From NCBI GenBank assembly GCA_019635775.1, contig JAHBYU010000014.1:62001-126000 (forward strand): a DNA stretch of 64,000 nucleotides, given 5' to 3'. This DNA is from Rhizobiaceae bacterium. GTDB lineage: Bacteria; Pseudomonadota; Alphaproteobacteria; Rhizobiales; Rhizobiaceae. Positions 16,890-25,638 of this stretch are shown here, in pieces. Both the position numbers and the translations under genes were made by a program. The notes beneath the pieces were generated by a model. That model ran no database searches. It saw only the letters and a program-made list of their open reading frames with translations, and was not told the origin of the DNA. The first letter of the stretch is position 1; each line of letters opens with the position of its first letter.

Positions 16890-17663
16890 ATGACTGCACC
16901 CACCACGCCAAGCTTTGCCCTTACGGGAAAGGTCGTTCTCGTCACAGGCGCGTCGCGTGGCATCGGGCGCGCCTGTGCGCTTGCCTGTGCCGGAGCCGGC
17001 GCGGATCTGGTGGTCGGGGTGCGCAAGACGCAGGACGGGCGCGAACTGGTCGGCGCGATTGAGGCGCTTGGCCGCCGCGCGCTCGCGGTGGGCATGGACC
17101 TGTCCGACCTCACCACGGTGCGATCAGCCGTCGCGGCGGCGCATGAACGCTTCGGCCGCATCGACGTTCTGGTCAACAATGTCGGCATTGGCCCGATGAA
17201 TCTGGCCGTCGACGTCACCGAGGAGGATTTCGACTACACGGTCGACATCAACCTCAAGGGCACCTTCTTTACCACGCAGACGGTGGCAAAACTGATGATC
17301 CCACAGAAATCGGGCCGGATCATCAACATGAGTTCGCAGGCCGGGTCCGTCACGCTGCGCGGCGAGGCGATCTACTGCATGTCGAAGGCCGGCATAAACC
17401 ACCTGACCCGCTGCCTTGCCGCAGAGTGGGCCGAGCACGGCATTACGGTCAATTCCGTCGCGCCGACCTTCATTCACACCGATGGCACGAAGCCGGCGCT
17501 GTCGGATCCGGCATTCCATCAGAAGGTGCTCAACCATATTCCGCTCGGCCGCATCGGCGACCCCATAGACGTTGCGGGCACCGTCGTCTTCCTCGCCTCG
17601 CCCGCCGCCTCGCTCATCACCGGCGCGAACATCATGGTCGACGGCGGCTGGTCCGTGGCCTGA
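16890..17663 (+). CDS. short-chain dehydrogenase/reductase (SDR)
   Basis: 257 residues, classical SDR. Cofactor loop TGASRGIG (19-26), NNVG (96-99), catalytic Ser 149, Tyr 162 and Lys 166 (YCMSK), and a C-terminal G-x-N-I-MVDGGWS. AGGAGGAAC precedes the ATG. It stands alone between ku (divergent) and the SRPBCC gene (convergent), so context gives no substrate. NADP(H) versus NAD(H) use cannot be settled confidently by eye. Confidence 0.9.
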   Translation: MTAPTTPSFALTGKVVLVTGASRGIGRACALACAGAGADLVVGVRKTQDGRELVGAIEALGRRALAVGMDLSDLTTVRSAVAAAHERFGRIDVLVNNVGIGPMNLAVDVTEEDFDYTVDINLKGTFFTTQTVAKLMIPQKSGRIINMSSQAGSVTLRGEAIYCMSKAGINHLTRCLAAEWAEHGITVNSVAPTFIHTDGTKPALSDPAFHQKVLNHIPLGRIGDPIDVAGTVVFLASPAASLITGANIMVDGGWSVA

Positions 17664-17701
17664 GCCTCGTACCCGATCGGGATTTCCGGCAACTGCCTTT
17701 G

Positions 17702-18223
17702 CTATGTCCGGTGTTCGGTCCAGCCAAACCGCCTGTCGAGTTTCGCAAGCTGACTGCCGAAGCCTTCGGCCGACATCTTGGTCCAGTGCGGATCGATGTG
17801 AGGATGAAGCGTTACCACCATGCGCGCATCTTCGCCAAGGGTGCTGAACGCCACGTCGATGACACTCTCATAGGGCTCCTGGCCCGCGATGAAATCTATG
17901 ACGTGAACCAGCTTCAGCCGCTTGCCGGGGCGAAATTCCGCATAGCGCCCGCGCGTGCTGTGGGAGATCGGCTGGGCGATCGCCTGCATTGCCGCGATGG
18001 CTTCAGGCGCATCCGCAATCATGTCGTATTCCAGCGCGCCGCCTTCTCGCGGTTCCAGCACGTGCACTTCGACACGGAAGCCTTCCGGGCCCCACCAGGA
18101 TTCGAACCCCGCCTTGGTCGTCCACAACGCCCAGAGTTCTTCAACGCTGGCGTGGTACAGGCGTTCGACAACAACGGCGGCTTGCGGCAGGGAAGCGCCT
18201 GCGGACGGCTTCGCATTGATCAT
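17702..18223 (-). CDS. SRPBCC (AHSA1-like) domain protein
   Basis: 173 residues. The helix-grip core is visible: VVVERLYHASVEELWALWTT, then W-WGPEGF, a strand region EPREGGALEYDM and a late LVHVIDF. START/AHSA1-like proteins bind hydrophobic ligands. The ATG at 18223 overlaps the ArsR stop as ATGA, the standard ArsR-SRPBCC pair in which the small regulator controls its partner. The ligand is unknown. Confidence 0.85.
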   Translation of the reverse strand: MINAKPSAGASLPQAAVVVERLYHASVEELWALWTTKAGFESWWGPEGFRVEVHVLEPREGGALEYDMIADAPEAIAAMQAIAQPISHSTRGRYAEFRPGKRLKLVHVIDFIAGQEPYESVIDVAFSTLGEDARMVVTLHPHIDPHWTKMSAEGFGSQLAKLDRRFGWTEHRT

Positions 18224-18615
18224 GATCCTCGCTCCTTTTTTTCCCTGCCAGCCTTCTGCGCGTCGGCTTCGTTCACGCCGGCCTTTTCCGTGGCGACGGT
18301 CTTTCGCCGTTCTTCGAGGGCAGCCCCGAAACGGTCCAGACGGGCTTCCCATATCTTCCGGTAGTCGCCGAGCCAGGCTTCCAGTTCGCGGAATGGCTCC
18401 GGCCTGAGCGCATAGAAGCGCCTCTGGCCGTCCGGCCGAACGGCCACGAATCCGGCTTCGTGCAGGATGCGCAGATGGCGTGACACGCCGGACTGGTGAA
18501 TGCCGGCATGCAGGACGATGTCGCCTACCTGCCGCTCCCCATCGCGCAGCGTCGCGATGATGCGGCGGCGTGTCGGATCGGCCAGGGTCTCAAAGGTATC
18601 TATATGCATCACCAT
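18220..18615 (-). CDS. ArsR-family winged-helix regulator
   Basis: 131 residues. ArsR fold: FETLADPTRRRIIATLRDGERQ.., recognition helix region HQSGVSRHLRILHEAG and wing DGQRRFYALRPEPF. No CxC metal site, so it is not an obvious metal sensor. An ATG at 18609 is an alternative start 6 bases inside. A long Lys/Glu-rich C-terminal helix follows residue 90. It is the first gene of an operon with the SRPBCC protein and has a palindrome over its start region. Confidence 0.88.
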   Translation of the reverse strand: MVMHIDTFETLADPTRRRIIATLRDGERQVGDIVLHAGIHQSGVSRHLRILHEAGFVAVRPDGQRRFYALRPEPFRELEAWLGDYRKIWEARLDRFGAALEERRKTVATEKAGVNEADAQKAGREKKERGS

Positions 18616-18640
18616 ATATATGCATTGTCGTGCATATGTA
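18615..18640. promoter_or_regulatory. candidate operator of the ArsR/SRPBCC pair
   Basis: ATATGCA (18618-18624) and TGCATAT (18631-18637) form a perfect inverted repeat with a 6-base spacer, extended by further pairing at the outer edges. Another ATATGCA lies at 18602-18608, over the start codons. Position and symmetry fit an autoregulatory ArsR site. Confidence 0.55.
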
Positions 18641-18703
18641 TGTCAAGCGATAACTGCGCTCGGAGGCTTGGCAGCGCTCCGAGCGATATAACCGATGATC
18701 AGA

Positions 18704-19891
18704 CTAAAGCTTCGTCCAGGCGCCGTTCTTCTTGGACGACTTCACGCAGGCCTCCACGAAGGCGACGCCCTCAACGCCGTCCTGCACGGTCGGATAGATG
18801 ACGTCTTTCGGCAGCTTCCCGCCCTTCCGGCGGGCTGCGCGAATGGCGCGCGCGGCCTCCTGGTAGATGTTGGCGAAGCCTTCCAGATAGCCTTCAGGGT
18901 GGCCCGACGGCACGCGCGTCAGCCGCGCGGCAACCTCCGTCGCTCCCGCGCCAGCCCTTGTTATAAGCTGCTTGGGCTGGCCGAAGGGCGTGTACCAGAG
19001 ATAGTTCGGGTCGGCCTGTACCCATTCGATGCCGCCCTTGGTGCCGTAGACGCGCAGCTTCAGCCCGTTCTCATGGCCGGGAGCCACCTGGCTCGCCCAG
19101 AGCATGCCCTTGGCTGCCGGAGCCTTGCCCGATGGCTTGAAGCGCAGCATCACGTTGACGTTGTCGTCCACCTTCCGGCCCGGAACGAACGCGTCGAGGT
19201 CGGCCGAAAGCTCGGCGAGTTCCAGCCCCGAAACGAAGCGCGCGAGATTATAGGCATGCGTGCCAATGTCGCCCGAAGCGCCGCCCGCGCCAGACTGTTT
19301 CGGGTCGGTACGCCATGACGCCTGCTTCTGACCGCTCTGCTCGATAGGGTCGGTCAGCCAGTCCTGCGGGTATTCGGCCTGTACGACGCGGATGTCGCCA
19401 AGTATCCCCTTCGCCACCATGTCGCGCGCCTGCCGCACCATCGGGTAGGCGGTGTAATTGTGCGTGAGGACAAAGACCTTGCCCGATTTCTCGACAAGCG
19501 CCGCCAGCTTCTTGGCGTCGGCGAGGTTGGACGTCAGCGGCTTGTCGCAGATGACATGGATGCCCGCCTCCAGAAATGCCTTTGCGGCGGGATAGTGCAC
19601 GTTGTTGGGCGTCACGATCGCTACCGCCTCGATGCCGTCGGGGCGCGCGGCTTCAGCCTTGGCCATCTCGGCGAAGCTGCCATAGCTGCGCGAAGGATCG
19701 AGCCCCAGTTCGGCGGCCGACGCCTTGGCCCGCGCAGGGTCGGACGACAGCGCGCCGGCGACAAGCTCGAACTCGCCGTCCATCCGCGCCGCCAGCCGGT
19801 GCACCGCGCCGATGAACGCTCCCTGTCCGCCACCCACCATGCCGTAACGGATCGGGCCCTTGCCCGACTCGACCTGCCTGCCGCTGACCAT
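18704..19891 (-). CDS. Gfo/Idh/MocA-family oxidoreductase
   Basis: 395 residues. Rossmann loop YGMVGGGQGAFIG (16-28), the Lys motif as ICDKPLTSN (114-122), HNYTAYPMVRQA, and the catalytic helix region SGDIGTHAYNLARF containing the conserved Asp and His of the family. Such enzymes oxidise polyols, inositols or sugar acids with NAD(P). It follows the isomerase gene by 113 bases on the same strand, so the two probably act on the same or successive intermediates. Confidence 0.88.
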   Translation of the reverse strand: MVSGRQVESGKGPIRYGMVGGGQGAFIGAVHRLAARMDGEFELVAGALSSDPARAKASAAELGLDPSRSYGSFAEMAKAEAARPDGIEAVAIVTPNNVHYPAAKAFLEAGIHVICDKPLTSNLADAKKLAALVEKSGKVFVLTHNYTAYPMVRQARDMVAKGILGDIRVVQAEYPQDWLTDPIEQSGQKQASWRTDPKQSGAGGASGDIGTHAYNLARFVSGLELAELSADLDAFVPGRKVDDNVNVMLRFKPSGKAPAAKGMLWASQVAPGHENGLKLRVYGTKGGIEWVQADPNYLWYTPFGQPKQLITRAGAGATEVAARLTRVPSGHPEGYLEGFANIYQEAARAIRAARRKGGKLPKDVIYPTVQDGVEGVAFVEACVKSSKKNGAWTKL

Positions 19892-20004
19892 TTTGCCTCT
19901 CCCTGAAAATCACAGTCCCTAAGGGGTAACCGAACAGGCGCGATCGGGGAACCGGCCACGAGATTAGCCCGTCGCCGCGTTGCTCCCTGTCGCGCCTGCG
20001 CGCC

Positions 20005-21060
20005 TCAGATCCCCATCATCTGCTTGAGCAGCTTCTTGTCCGTCGAACCGCCGGCGAAATCATCGAACGCCTTTTCGGTGACGCGGATGATATGGCTCGC
20101 GATGAAGGGAGCGCCTTCGGCCGCGCCGTCTTCCGGGTGCTTCAGGCAGCACTCCCACTCCAGCACCGCCCAGCTGTCGTAGTCATATTGCGCAAGCTTG
20201 GAGAAGATCCCGCTGAAGTCCACCTGCCCGTCGCCCAGCGAGCGGAAGCGTCCGGCGCGGTTCACCCAGCTCTGATAGCCGGAATAGACGCCCTGCCGGC
20301 CGTCCGGATTGAACTCGGCGTCCTTTACGTGGAACGCCTTGATGCGCTCGTGATAGATGTCGATGAAGGCAAGGTAGTCTAGCTGCTGCAGCAGGAAGTG
20401 GGACGGGTCATAGTTGATGTTGGCGCGCTTGTGCCCGCCCACGGCGTCAAGGAACATCTCGAAGGTCGCGCCGTCGAACAGGTCTTCGCCCGGATGGATC
20501 TCGTAGCCGACGTCCACGCCGGCATCGTCATAGGCGTCAAGGATCGGCTTCCAGCGCCGGGCCAGCTCCGCGAAGGCTTCGTCGATCAGGCCGGCTGGCC
20601 GCTGCGGCCAGGGATAGAGATAGGGGAAAGCCAGCGCGCCCGAGAACGTCACCGATACGTCGAGGCCGAGATTGCGCGACGCCTTTGCGCCGAACTTCAT
20701 CTGCTCGACCGCCCACTTCTGGCGCGCCTTGGGATTGTTGTGCACGGAAGACGGCGCGAACGCATCGAACTGCGCGTCATAGGCCGGATTCACCGCCACG
20801 AGCTGCCCCTGCAGGTGCGTCGACAGCTCGGTGATCTCGACGCCGGCGTCGGCGCATATGCCCTTCACCTCGTCGCAATAGGCCTTCGAGGTCGCCGCCT
20901 TCTTGAGATCGAACAGCCGGCCGTCCCAGGTCGGGATCTGTATGCCCTTGTAGCCGAGCCCGGCCGCCCATTTGGCGATTGCCGGCAATGAATTGAACGG
21001 CGCGGCGTCGCCCGCGAACTGCGCCAGGAATAGTGCGGGTCCCTTCATCGTCTTAGGCAC
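20005..21060 (-). CDS. TIM-barrel sugar phosphate isomerase/epimerase-type protein
   Basis: 351 residues (AP endonuclease 2-like TIM barrel). Visible barrel strands and metal-site candidates: IQIPTWDGR, ITELSTHLQGQ, VGYEIHPGED, NINYDPSHF, IKAFHVKDAEF and AVLEWECC. The GTG at 21060 is chosen because GGAGG lies 6 bases upstream (plus-strand cctcc at 21067-21071); the ATG at 21048 is the alternative. It is the first gene of the leftward pair with the Gfo/Idh/MocA oxidoreductase and divergent from a second isomerase. Substrate unknown. Confidence 0.85.
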   Translation of the reverse strand: MPKTMKGPALFLAQFAGDAAPFNSLPAIAKWAAGLGYKGIQIPTWDGRLFDLKKAATSKAYCDEVKGICADAGVEITELSTHLQGQLVAVNPAYDAQFDAFAPSSVHNNPKARQKWAVEQMKFGAKASRNLGLDVSVTFSGALAFPYLYPWPQRPAGLIDEAFAELARRWKPILDAYDDAGVDVGYEIHPGEDLFDGATFEMFLDAVGGHKRANINYDPSHFLLQQLDYLAFIDIYHERIKAFHVKDAEFNPDGRQGVYSGYQSWVNRAGRFRSLGDGQVDFSGIFSKLAQYDYDSWAVLEWECCLKHPEDGAAEGAPFIASHIIRVTEKAFDDFAGGSTDKKLLKQMMGI

Positions 21061-21368
21061 GTCAATCCTCCCTCGTTCCGGCCTCGTCGGCCGGCAATCA
21101 TTCTTGTAGCCGCAGCCTTGCAGTCCCAGCCTTGTAGTCCATCCGTATGGACCCGGAAAGCATGAGCGCTGTTCAGAAGGGCGATGCTTCGCCCGACCGC
21201 AATGCCAACGCACGGTCCAGCGACCGATGCGAAGCGCAGCGGACACGCCATTGCGGCTTCGATCGAAGGGGTGGCCGGTGCCACCACTCCGTGGCCGCCG
21301 GCCATCAACCTCTCCCCACGACAACGCCACCCTCGAGGAATGCACGGTTCTGTCGTGTTCGCCCGTTC

Positions 21369-21379
21369 TGGTATTACCA
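21369..21379. promoter_or_regulatory. GntR/FadR-type operator, TGGTATTACCA
   Basis: A perfect palindrome matching the TnGTnnnACnA consensus of FadR-subfamily GntR regulators. The same 11-mer recurs at 33601-33611 upstream of the ABC transporter operon. Confidence 0.65.
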
Positions 21380-21548
21380 AATTTCGCGCCTCGGTCAAGC
21401 CTGCACAGGCTCCAGACCAGCGCTGGGATAAATTTCGGCGCTCGCATTTATTTGCAACATGTCAACAACTTAGTCTGCACTGCCGTGCGCCGTTGCAGCC
21501 GGCTTGCCGCAAGTTTTTTTTTGATATAGAGGTCAAGCTGGCTCAAAT

Positions 21549-21559
21549 TGGTCGAACCA
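21549..21559. promoter_or_regulatory. GntR/FadR-type operator, TGGTCGAACCA
   Basis: TGGT and ACCA arms with a CGA centre. The same 11-mer recurs at 33791-33801. It lies about 100 bases upstream of the rightward isomerase start. Confidence 0.65.
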
Positions 21560-21659
21560 GATTCCCGTTGTGGCGGATGCGGGGATAGGGTCAGCCGCAA
21601 GGGTCGGGGGAGCAGCAGAGGGTGCCGGCCTGGCCGGCGAATTTCGGGAGAGAGAAGAC

Positions 21660-22562
21660 ATGCACCTGTCCACGCACAACTGGATGCGCGCCGAGCCGCT
21701 TGAGGTCACCCTCAAGCGCATCAAGAAGCTCGGCTACGAATCCATCGAGATTTCCGGCGAGCCGGAGATCTACAAGGTTGCGGAAACGCGTGCGCTGCTC
21801 AAGGAACACGGCATCCGATGCTGGGGCGCCGTCACGCTGATGCTTGGCGAGCGCAATCTGGCCGCCAGGGACCAGGGCCAGCGCGAACGGTCGGTCCAAT
21901 ACGTCAAGGACGTGCTGACGATGGTCGGCGAGCTTGACGGCGAGATCATCACGCTCGTTCCCGGCACCGTCGGCAAGGTCGTTCCCGACGGCACCGAGGA
22001 AGAGGAGTGGGAGTGGCTGGTCGACGCCACGCGCGAGTGCTTCACCCATGCCAGGAAGGTCGGTGTGAAGATCGCCATCGAGCCCCTCAACCGCTTCGAG
22101 ACCTATATCTTCAATCGTGGCGAGCAGGCGCTGGCGCTGGCCGATGCCGTCAGCCCCGAATGCGGCGTCTGCCTCGATGCCTACCACATCCACATGGAGG
22201 AGTTCGATGTCGAGGAGGCCATCCGCAAGGCTGGCAAGCGCCTGTTCGACTTCCATGTGGCCGACAACAACCGTTTCGCCGCAGGCGTCGGCACCATCGA
22301 CTGGCCGAAGATCATCGGGATCCTCAACGACATCGGCTACGAAGGCGCGCTTACCAACGAGTTCGTCGCGCCGGTCGATCGCACGCCGGCCAACCGCTAT
22401 CCCGAAATGGTCGAGCGCAATCCCGTCGACATTTCGCCCGAACAGCTGAAGTTCATTCAGGACCACGGCTCCAGCGTGCTGACCGAGAAGTTCTACACCG
22501 ACCAGATGCGCATCACGGCCGAGACGATCCTGCCGCTTATCGGCAAGAAGATGCCGGCCTGA
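21660..22562 (+). CDS. D-tagatose/D-psicose 3-epimerase-like TIM-barrel isomerase
   Basis: 300 residues. The four metal ligands of this family are in place: Glu 141 in IEPLNRFETY, Asp 173 in CLDAYHIHM, His 199 in FHVADNNR, Glu 234 in NEFVAP; their spacing (32, 26, 35) matches ketose 3-epimerases. The ATG at 21660 follows GGGAGAGAGAAG and gives the conserved MHLSTHNWM. It is first in a rightward run with the dehydratase, regulator and dehydrogenase. The sugar (keto-sugar or keto-sugar acid) is unknown. Confidence 0.85.
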   Translation: MHLSTHNWMRAEPLEVTLKRIKKLGYESIEISGEPEIYKVAETRALLKEHGIRCWGAVTLMLGERNLAARDQGQRERSVQYVKDVLTMVGELDGEIITLVPGTVGKVVPDGTEEEEWEWLVDATRECFTHARKVGVKIAIEPLNRFETYIFNRGEQALALADAVSPECGVCLDAYHIHMEEFDVEEAIRKAGKRLFDFHVADNNRFAAGVGTIDWPKIIGILNDIGYEGALTNEFVAPVDRTPANRYPEMVERNPVDISPEQLKFIQDHGSSVLTEKFYTDQMRITAETILPLIGKKMPA

Positions 22563-22616
22563 CGTCGGGCCCGCAACGATCAGTCCGTCTGCGGCCGGCA
22601 TCGGCGAAGGAGAACC

Positions 22617-23786
22617 ATGCGTATCAAGAGTGTCAGGGCCTGGTGGGTTCGCATCCCGATTGAGGCGAGCAGGCAGCACCGCAGCGACTTCGGTCAGGTC
22701 CAGACCTTCGACGCGGCCATTCTTCGCATAGAGACGGATGACGGGCTGGTCGGCTGGGGAGAGGGCAAGAACGCCGCCGGCAGCGCCGGCGACTATGGCG
22801 CCCTCGTCCACATGCTGAACCACGAGGTCGGGCCGCAACTGGTCGGCCTGCATGCCGGTGACATCGGCGTCATCTGGGAAATGCTCTATAATGGCGTCCG
22901 CTCCGGCCTGGCGGTCAAGGAAGGCCATGCGATGCCACAGATCTCACGGCGCGGAATGACGGTCGCCGCGATCAGCGCCGTCGACATAGCGCTGTGGGAT
23001 ATTCTCGGCAAGTCGCTGGGCATGCCGGTCTGGCGTCTGCTCGGTGGCCGCAAGCTCGACCGCATGCCGGCCTACGCGTCGGGCGGCTGGGCTTCCGCCG
23101 ACAAGGTCGGCGAGCAGCTCAGGGGCTACATTGCGGTGGGGGGATTCAAGGCGCTCAAGATGCGCGTTGGCGCGATGGACGGCGCGCCTCATGTTTCGGC
23201 CGCGCGCGTCCGTGCCGCCCGTGCAGCCATCGGTCCCGAGGTCGAGCTCGCCGTGGACGCGCATGGCACCTACACGGTGGCGGACGCGCGCCGCTTCATC
23301 CAAATGGTGGATGATTGCGACCTCGCCTGGTTCGAGGAGCCGGTGATCGCCGACGACAAGCCCGGCATGGCCGAGGTGCGGTCCGCCGGCAATGTTCCGA
23401 TCTCGGCGGGCGAGAGCGAGGCGACGCGCTATGCGTTCCGTGACCTCGCCATGCTGAGGGCGGCGGACATCTTTCAGCCTGACCCGGCCTTTTGCGGCGG
23501 CATCTCCGAGGCGATGAAGATCGGCACAATCGCCAGCGCCTTCAATCTCAGGCTCGCGCCGCATCTATGGGCCGGCGCGCCTTGCTTCTTTGCGGGTCTG
23601 CATATATGCGCGGCGTCGCCGGCCAGCTTCACCGTGGAATATTCGTTGGGTGCCAATCCGATGATCCACGACCTGATCGAGGAAAAGGTGGAGGCACGCG
23701 ATGGCATGATGGAAATTCCGGAGAAGCCGGGGCTTGGCTTCACCATTTCGCAAAAATTCCTGGAGGCGCACGCGCAGGTCCCCTGA
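22617..23786 (+). CDS. mandelate racemase/muconate lactonizing enzyme-family dehydratase
   Basis: 389 residues, enolase superfamily. N-terminal capping domain to about 125, then the barrel: K-x-R as KMR (181-183), Mg ligands Asp 214 (AVDAHGTY), Glu 240 (WFEEPV) and Glu 266 (SAGESE), and a His on the seventh strand (APHLWAG, 316). KxR plus His suggests the mandelate-racemase-like half, used by many acid-sugar dehydratases. Next to an epimerase and a 2-hydroxyacid dehydrogenase, dehydration of a sugar acid is likely; which acid is unknown. Confidence 0.88.
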   Translation: MRIKSVRAWWVRIPIEASRQHRSDFGQVQTFDAAILRIETDDGLVGWGEGKNAAGSAGDYGALVHMLNHEVGPQLVGLHAGDIGVIWEMLYNGVRSGLAVKEGHAMPQISRRGMTVAAISAVDIALWDILGKSLGMPVWRLLGGRKLDRMPAYASGGWASADKVGEQLRGYIAVGGFKALKMRVGAMDGAPHVSAARVRAARAAIGPEVELAVDAHGTYTVADARRFIQMVDDCDLAWFEEPVIADDKPGMAEVRSAGNVPISAGESEATRYAFRDLAMLRAADIFQPDPAFCGGISEAMKIGTIASAFNLRLAPHLWAGAPCFFAGLHICAASPASFTVEYSLGANPMIHDLIEEKVEARDGMMEIPEKPGLGFTISQKFLEAHAQVP

Positions 23787-23870
23787 ACATGATCCCGAAC
23801 CGCATGACCGCATTGGCGCGCATTGGAACCCGGTTTCGGGACAGGATCTTGCTCGAACGAAAAGATAGAG
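23785..23870. repeat. rhizobial-type palindromic repeat element
   Basis: The left arm GAACATGATCCCGAACCG and the right arm CGGTTTCGGGACAGGATC..GCTC form an imperfect inverted repeat; the right end reads AAAGATAGAGC. This layout resembles short palindromic repeats dispersed through Rhizobiales genomes (recalled pattern, not searched). It starts at the stop codon of the dehydratase and ends one base before the GntR ATG, so the GntR gene's 5' leader is made of repeat sequence. Confidence 0.6.
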
Positions 23871-23871
23871 C

Positions 23872-24585
23872 ATGAAAGAGAACAACCTGCTGGCCGAGCT
23901 GGCCGCCTATCTCTTCGCCGCCTCCAATGCGGAAAGCGGCCGCACGCCTTCCGAACGTGAACTGGCCGAGCATTTTTCCGTCAGCAGGGGACAGATCCGC
24001 GAGGCGCTGGCCATCCTCGAAGCGATGCGGATCGTGGAACGCCGCGCCAAGTCGGGCATCTACCTCACCACGCGCCAGGCAAGCGTCGAGGCGATGGCGC
24101 TTTTTGCGAAGGCTGGCGTGCCGCTCGATCCCGTCCAGATCTATGAGACCGTGGAACTGCGCAAGATTCACGAGATCAAGGCCGCCGAACTGGCCTGCAC
24201 CAGGGCCACCGAAGAGAATTACGAGAGGCTTCGCGAGATTCTTCGCGAGTCGGAAGAGAGGCTTGCCAAGGGCGAGGACATCGCCAAGGAGGACCGCGAA
24301 TTCCACCTCGAGATCGTGCGTGCCACCAAGAACAGCGTTTTTCACCGCGTCTGCAGCGTCTATTACGTCATGGGTGAGCAGCGTCTTCCGATCTACTTCC
24401 AGGATCCCGACCGTGGCCGCAAGTCCCACGCCGAGCACCTGCAGATCTACGACGCACTGCTCAAGCGCGACGGCAACCTGGCGCAGGCGCTGATGAGCGC
24501 GCATCTCCAGGGCGTCGAAAGTTACTGGAAGGGATTGATCCAGGGCGGCTCGCAGGAGGCCGGCAAGGCGCTGGAGCACGCCTGA
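23872..24585 (+). CDS. GntR-family (FadR/FCD subfamily) regulator
   Basis: 237 residues. Winged helix about 5-70 (TPSERELAEHFSVSRGQIREAL, read in two parts: TPSERELAEHF and SVSRGQIREAL), then an all-helical FCD domain with metal-site-type His residues: EFHLEIVRATKN, HAEHLQIYDALL and SAHLQGV. FadR-type proteins bind TGGTnnnACCA palindromes, and such sites stand in front of both sugar genes and the ABC operon, so this is the best candidate regulator of both. Ligand is probably the sugar acid or its product. Confidence 0.88.
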   Translation: MKENNLLAELAAYLFAASNAESGRTPSERELAEHFSVSRGQIREALAILEAMRIVERRAKSGIYLTTRQASVEAMALFAKAGVPLDPVQIYETVELRKIHEIKAAELACTRATEENYERLREILRESEERLAKGEDIAKEDREFHLEIVRATKNSVFHRVCSVYYVMGEQRLPIYFQDPDRGRKSHAEHLQIYDALLKRDGNLAQALMSAHLQGVESYWKGLIQGGSQEAGKALEHA

Positions 24586-24663
24586 TCCGGTGTTGCCGCC
24601 TGCTCCGCCAGCGCATCGCCCGAACGCCATATCATCGGATTCACGCTTGAGGGATTGTTCGCC

Positions 24664-25638
24664 GTGCCTGTCATCTTCTCGACGCACTCCTTGCATCCGC
24701 GCCCCACGGCGATGCTTGCAGGTCATGGCGATCTCGTGATCGCATCCGCGATCGATCCGGTGACGCTGGCTGACGAGGCGCGCGACGCCGACATCGTCAT
24801 TGTGCGCGCCAGCCTGCCGCCTGTGCTTTTTGAACGCGCCCACAAGCTTCGCGCGGCTATCCGTCATGGCGCTGGCCTCGACATGATTCCGGTCGATGCA
24901 GCAACCCGCGCCGGCGTCCTTGTGGCCAACGTCCCCGGGGCAAACGCCGAAACCGTCGCCGAACACGTGTTGTGGACCTCAATGGCGCTCTTGAGAAAAT
25001 TCCGTCGCGTCGACCGTGACCTGCGTCAAAGGGGTTGGCTTGCCGGACGCGACAACGCCAATGACGGGCACGATCTCTCTGGACGTACCATCGGCATCGT
25101 CGGTTTCGGTGCGGTGGGCCGCAATGTCGCGCGGATGGCTGCCAACGGCTTTGGCCTCGACGTCGTCGTGCATAGCCGCAGTGATCGGGCGTTGCCGGAA
25201 TATGTCCGTTTCACCGAACTGGACGAACTGTTGGCCCAGAGCGATATCATCGTCCTTTGCTGCCCGCTTACGCCTGAAACGACGGGGCTTGTTGGCCGCG
25301 AAAGGATCGCCCGGATGCGGCCCGGTGCCCTGCTGGTCAACGTTTCGCGCGGTGCGGTCGTGGACGACGAGGCCCTTATCGAAGCCCTCTCGTCCGGCCA
25401 TGTCGGAGGCGCGGCGCTCGACGTTTTCGTCACCCAGCCGCTGCCGCCGGACCATCCCTATTTCGGCTTCGACAATGTGATCATCACTCCGCACATGGCG
25501 GGCATCACGGAAGAAAGCATGATGCGCATGGGTGTTGGCGCCGCCGGCGAAACGCTTCGCGTCCTTGACGGCGACCTTCCGGTCAACCTGTGCAATCCGG
25601 AGGTTGTCGAACACTACCGTCGCCGCTTTCCAGAATAG
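24664..25638 (+). CDS. D-isomer-specific 2-hydroxyacid dehydrogenase
   Basis: 324 residues. NAD-binding fold with GIVGFGAVGRNVARMA, catalytic Arg in NVSRGAVVDD, and His in IITPHMAGIT. The GTG at 24664 fits the GAGGGA upstream; a TTG at 24655 is closer than a ribosome site allows. Family members reduce 2-keto acids or oxidise 2-hydroxy acids (phosphoglycerate-, glyoxylate- and hydroxypyruvate-type). As last gene of the rightward run it could act on the keto acid released by the dehydratase pathway. Confidence 0.85.
   Translation: MPVIFSTHSLHPRPTAMLAGHGDLVIASAIDPVTLADEARDADIVIVRASLPPVLFERAHKLRAAIRHGAGLDMIPVDAATRAGVLVANVPGANAETVAEHVLWTSMALLRKFRRVDRDLRQRGWLAGRDNANDGHDLSGRTIGIVGFGAVGRNVARMAANGFGLDVVVHSRSDRALPEYVRFTELDELLAQSDIIVLCCPLTPETTGLVGRERIARMRPGALLVNVSRGAVVDDEALIEALSSGHVGGAALDVFVTQPLPPDHPYFGFDNVIITPHMAGITEESMMRMGVGAAGETLRVLDGDLPVNLCNPEVVEHYRRRFPE

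Larger units (their letters stand above)
21061..21659. promoter_or_regulatory. divergent intergenic region of the sugar-catabolic block
   Basis: About 600 bases without a convincing gene; the short open frames inside have no recognisable protein features. It separates two divergent isomerase genes and carries two FadR-type palindromes (21369 and 21549). A T-run lies at 21513-21522. It should contain both promoters. Confidence 0.6.

Noticed and set aside
21061-21447. A longer N-terminus for the isomerase starting at 21447
   Set aside because: No family similarity in the extension and a strong ribosome site at the GTG 21060; the extension would also cover the operator at 21369.
23785-23870. 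Insertion sequence
   Set aside because: Too short for an IS, no transposase or target duplication; fits a small palindromic repeat.
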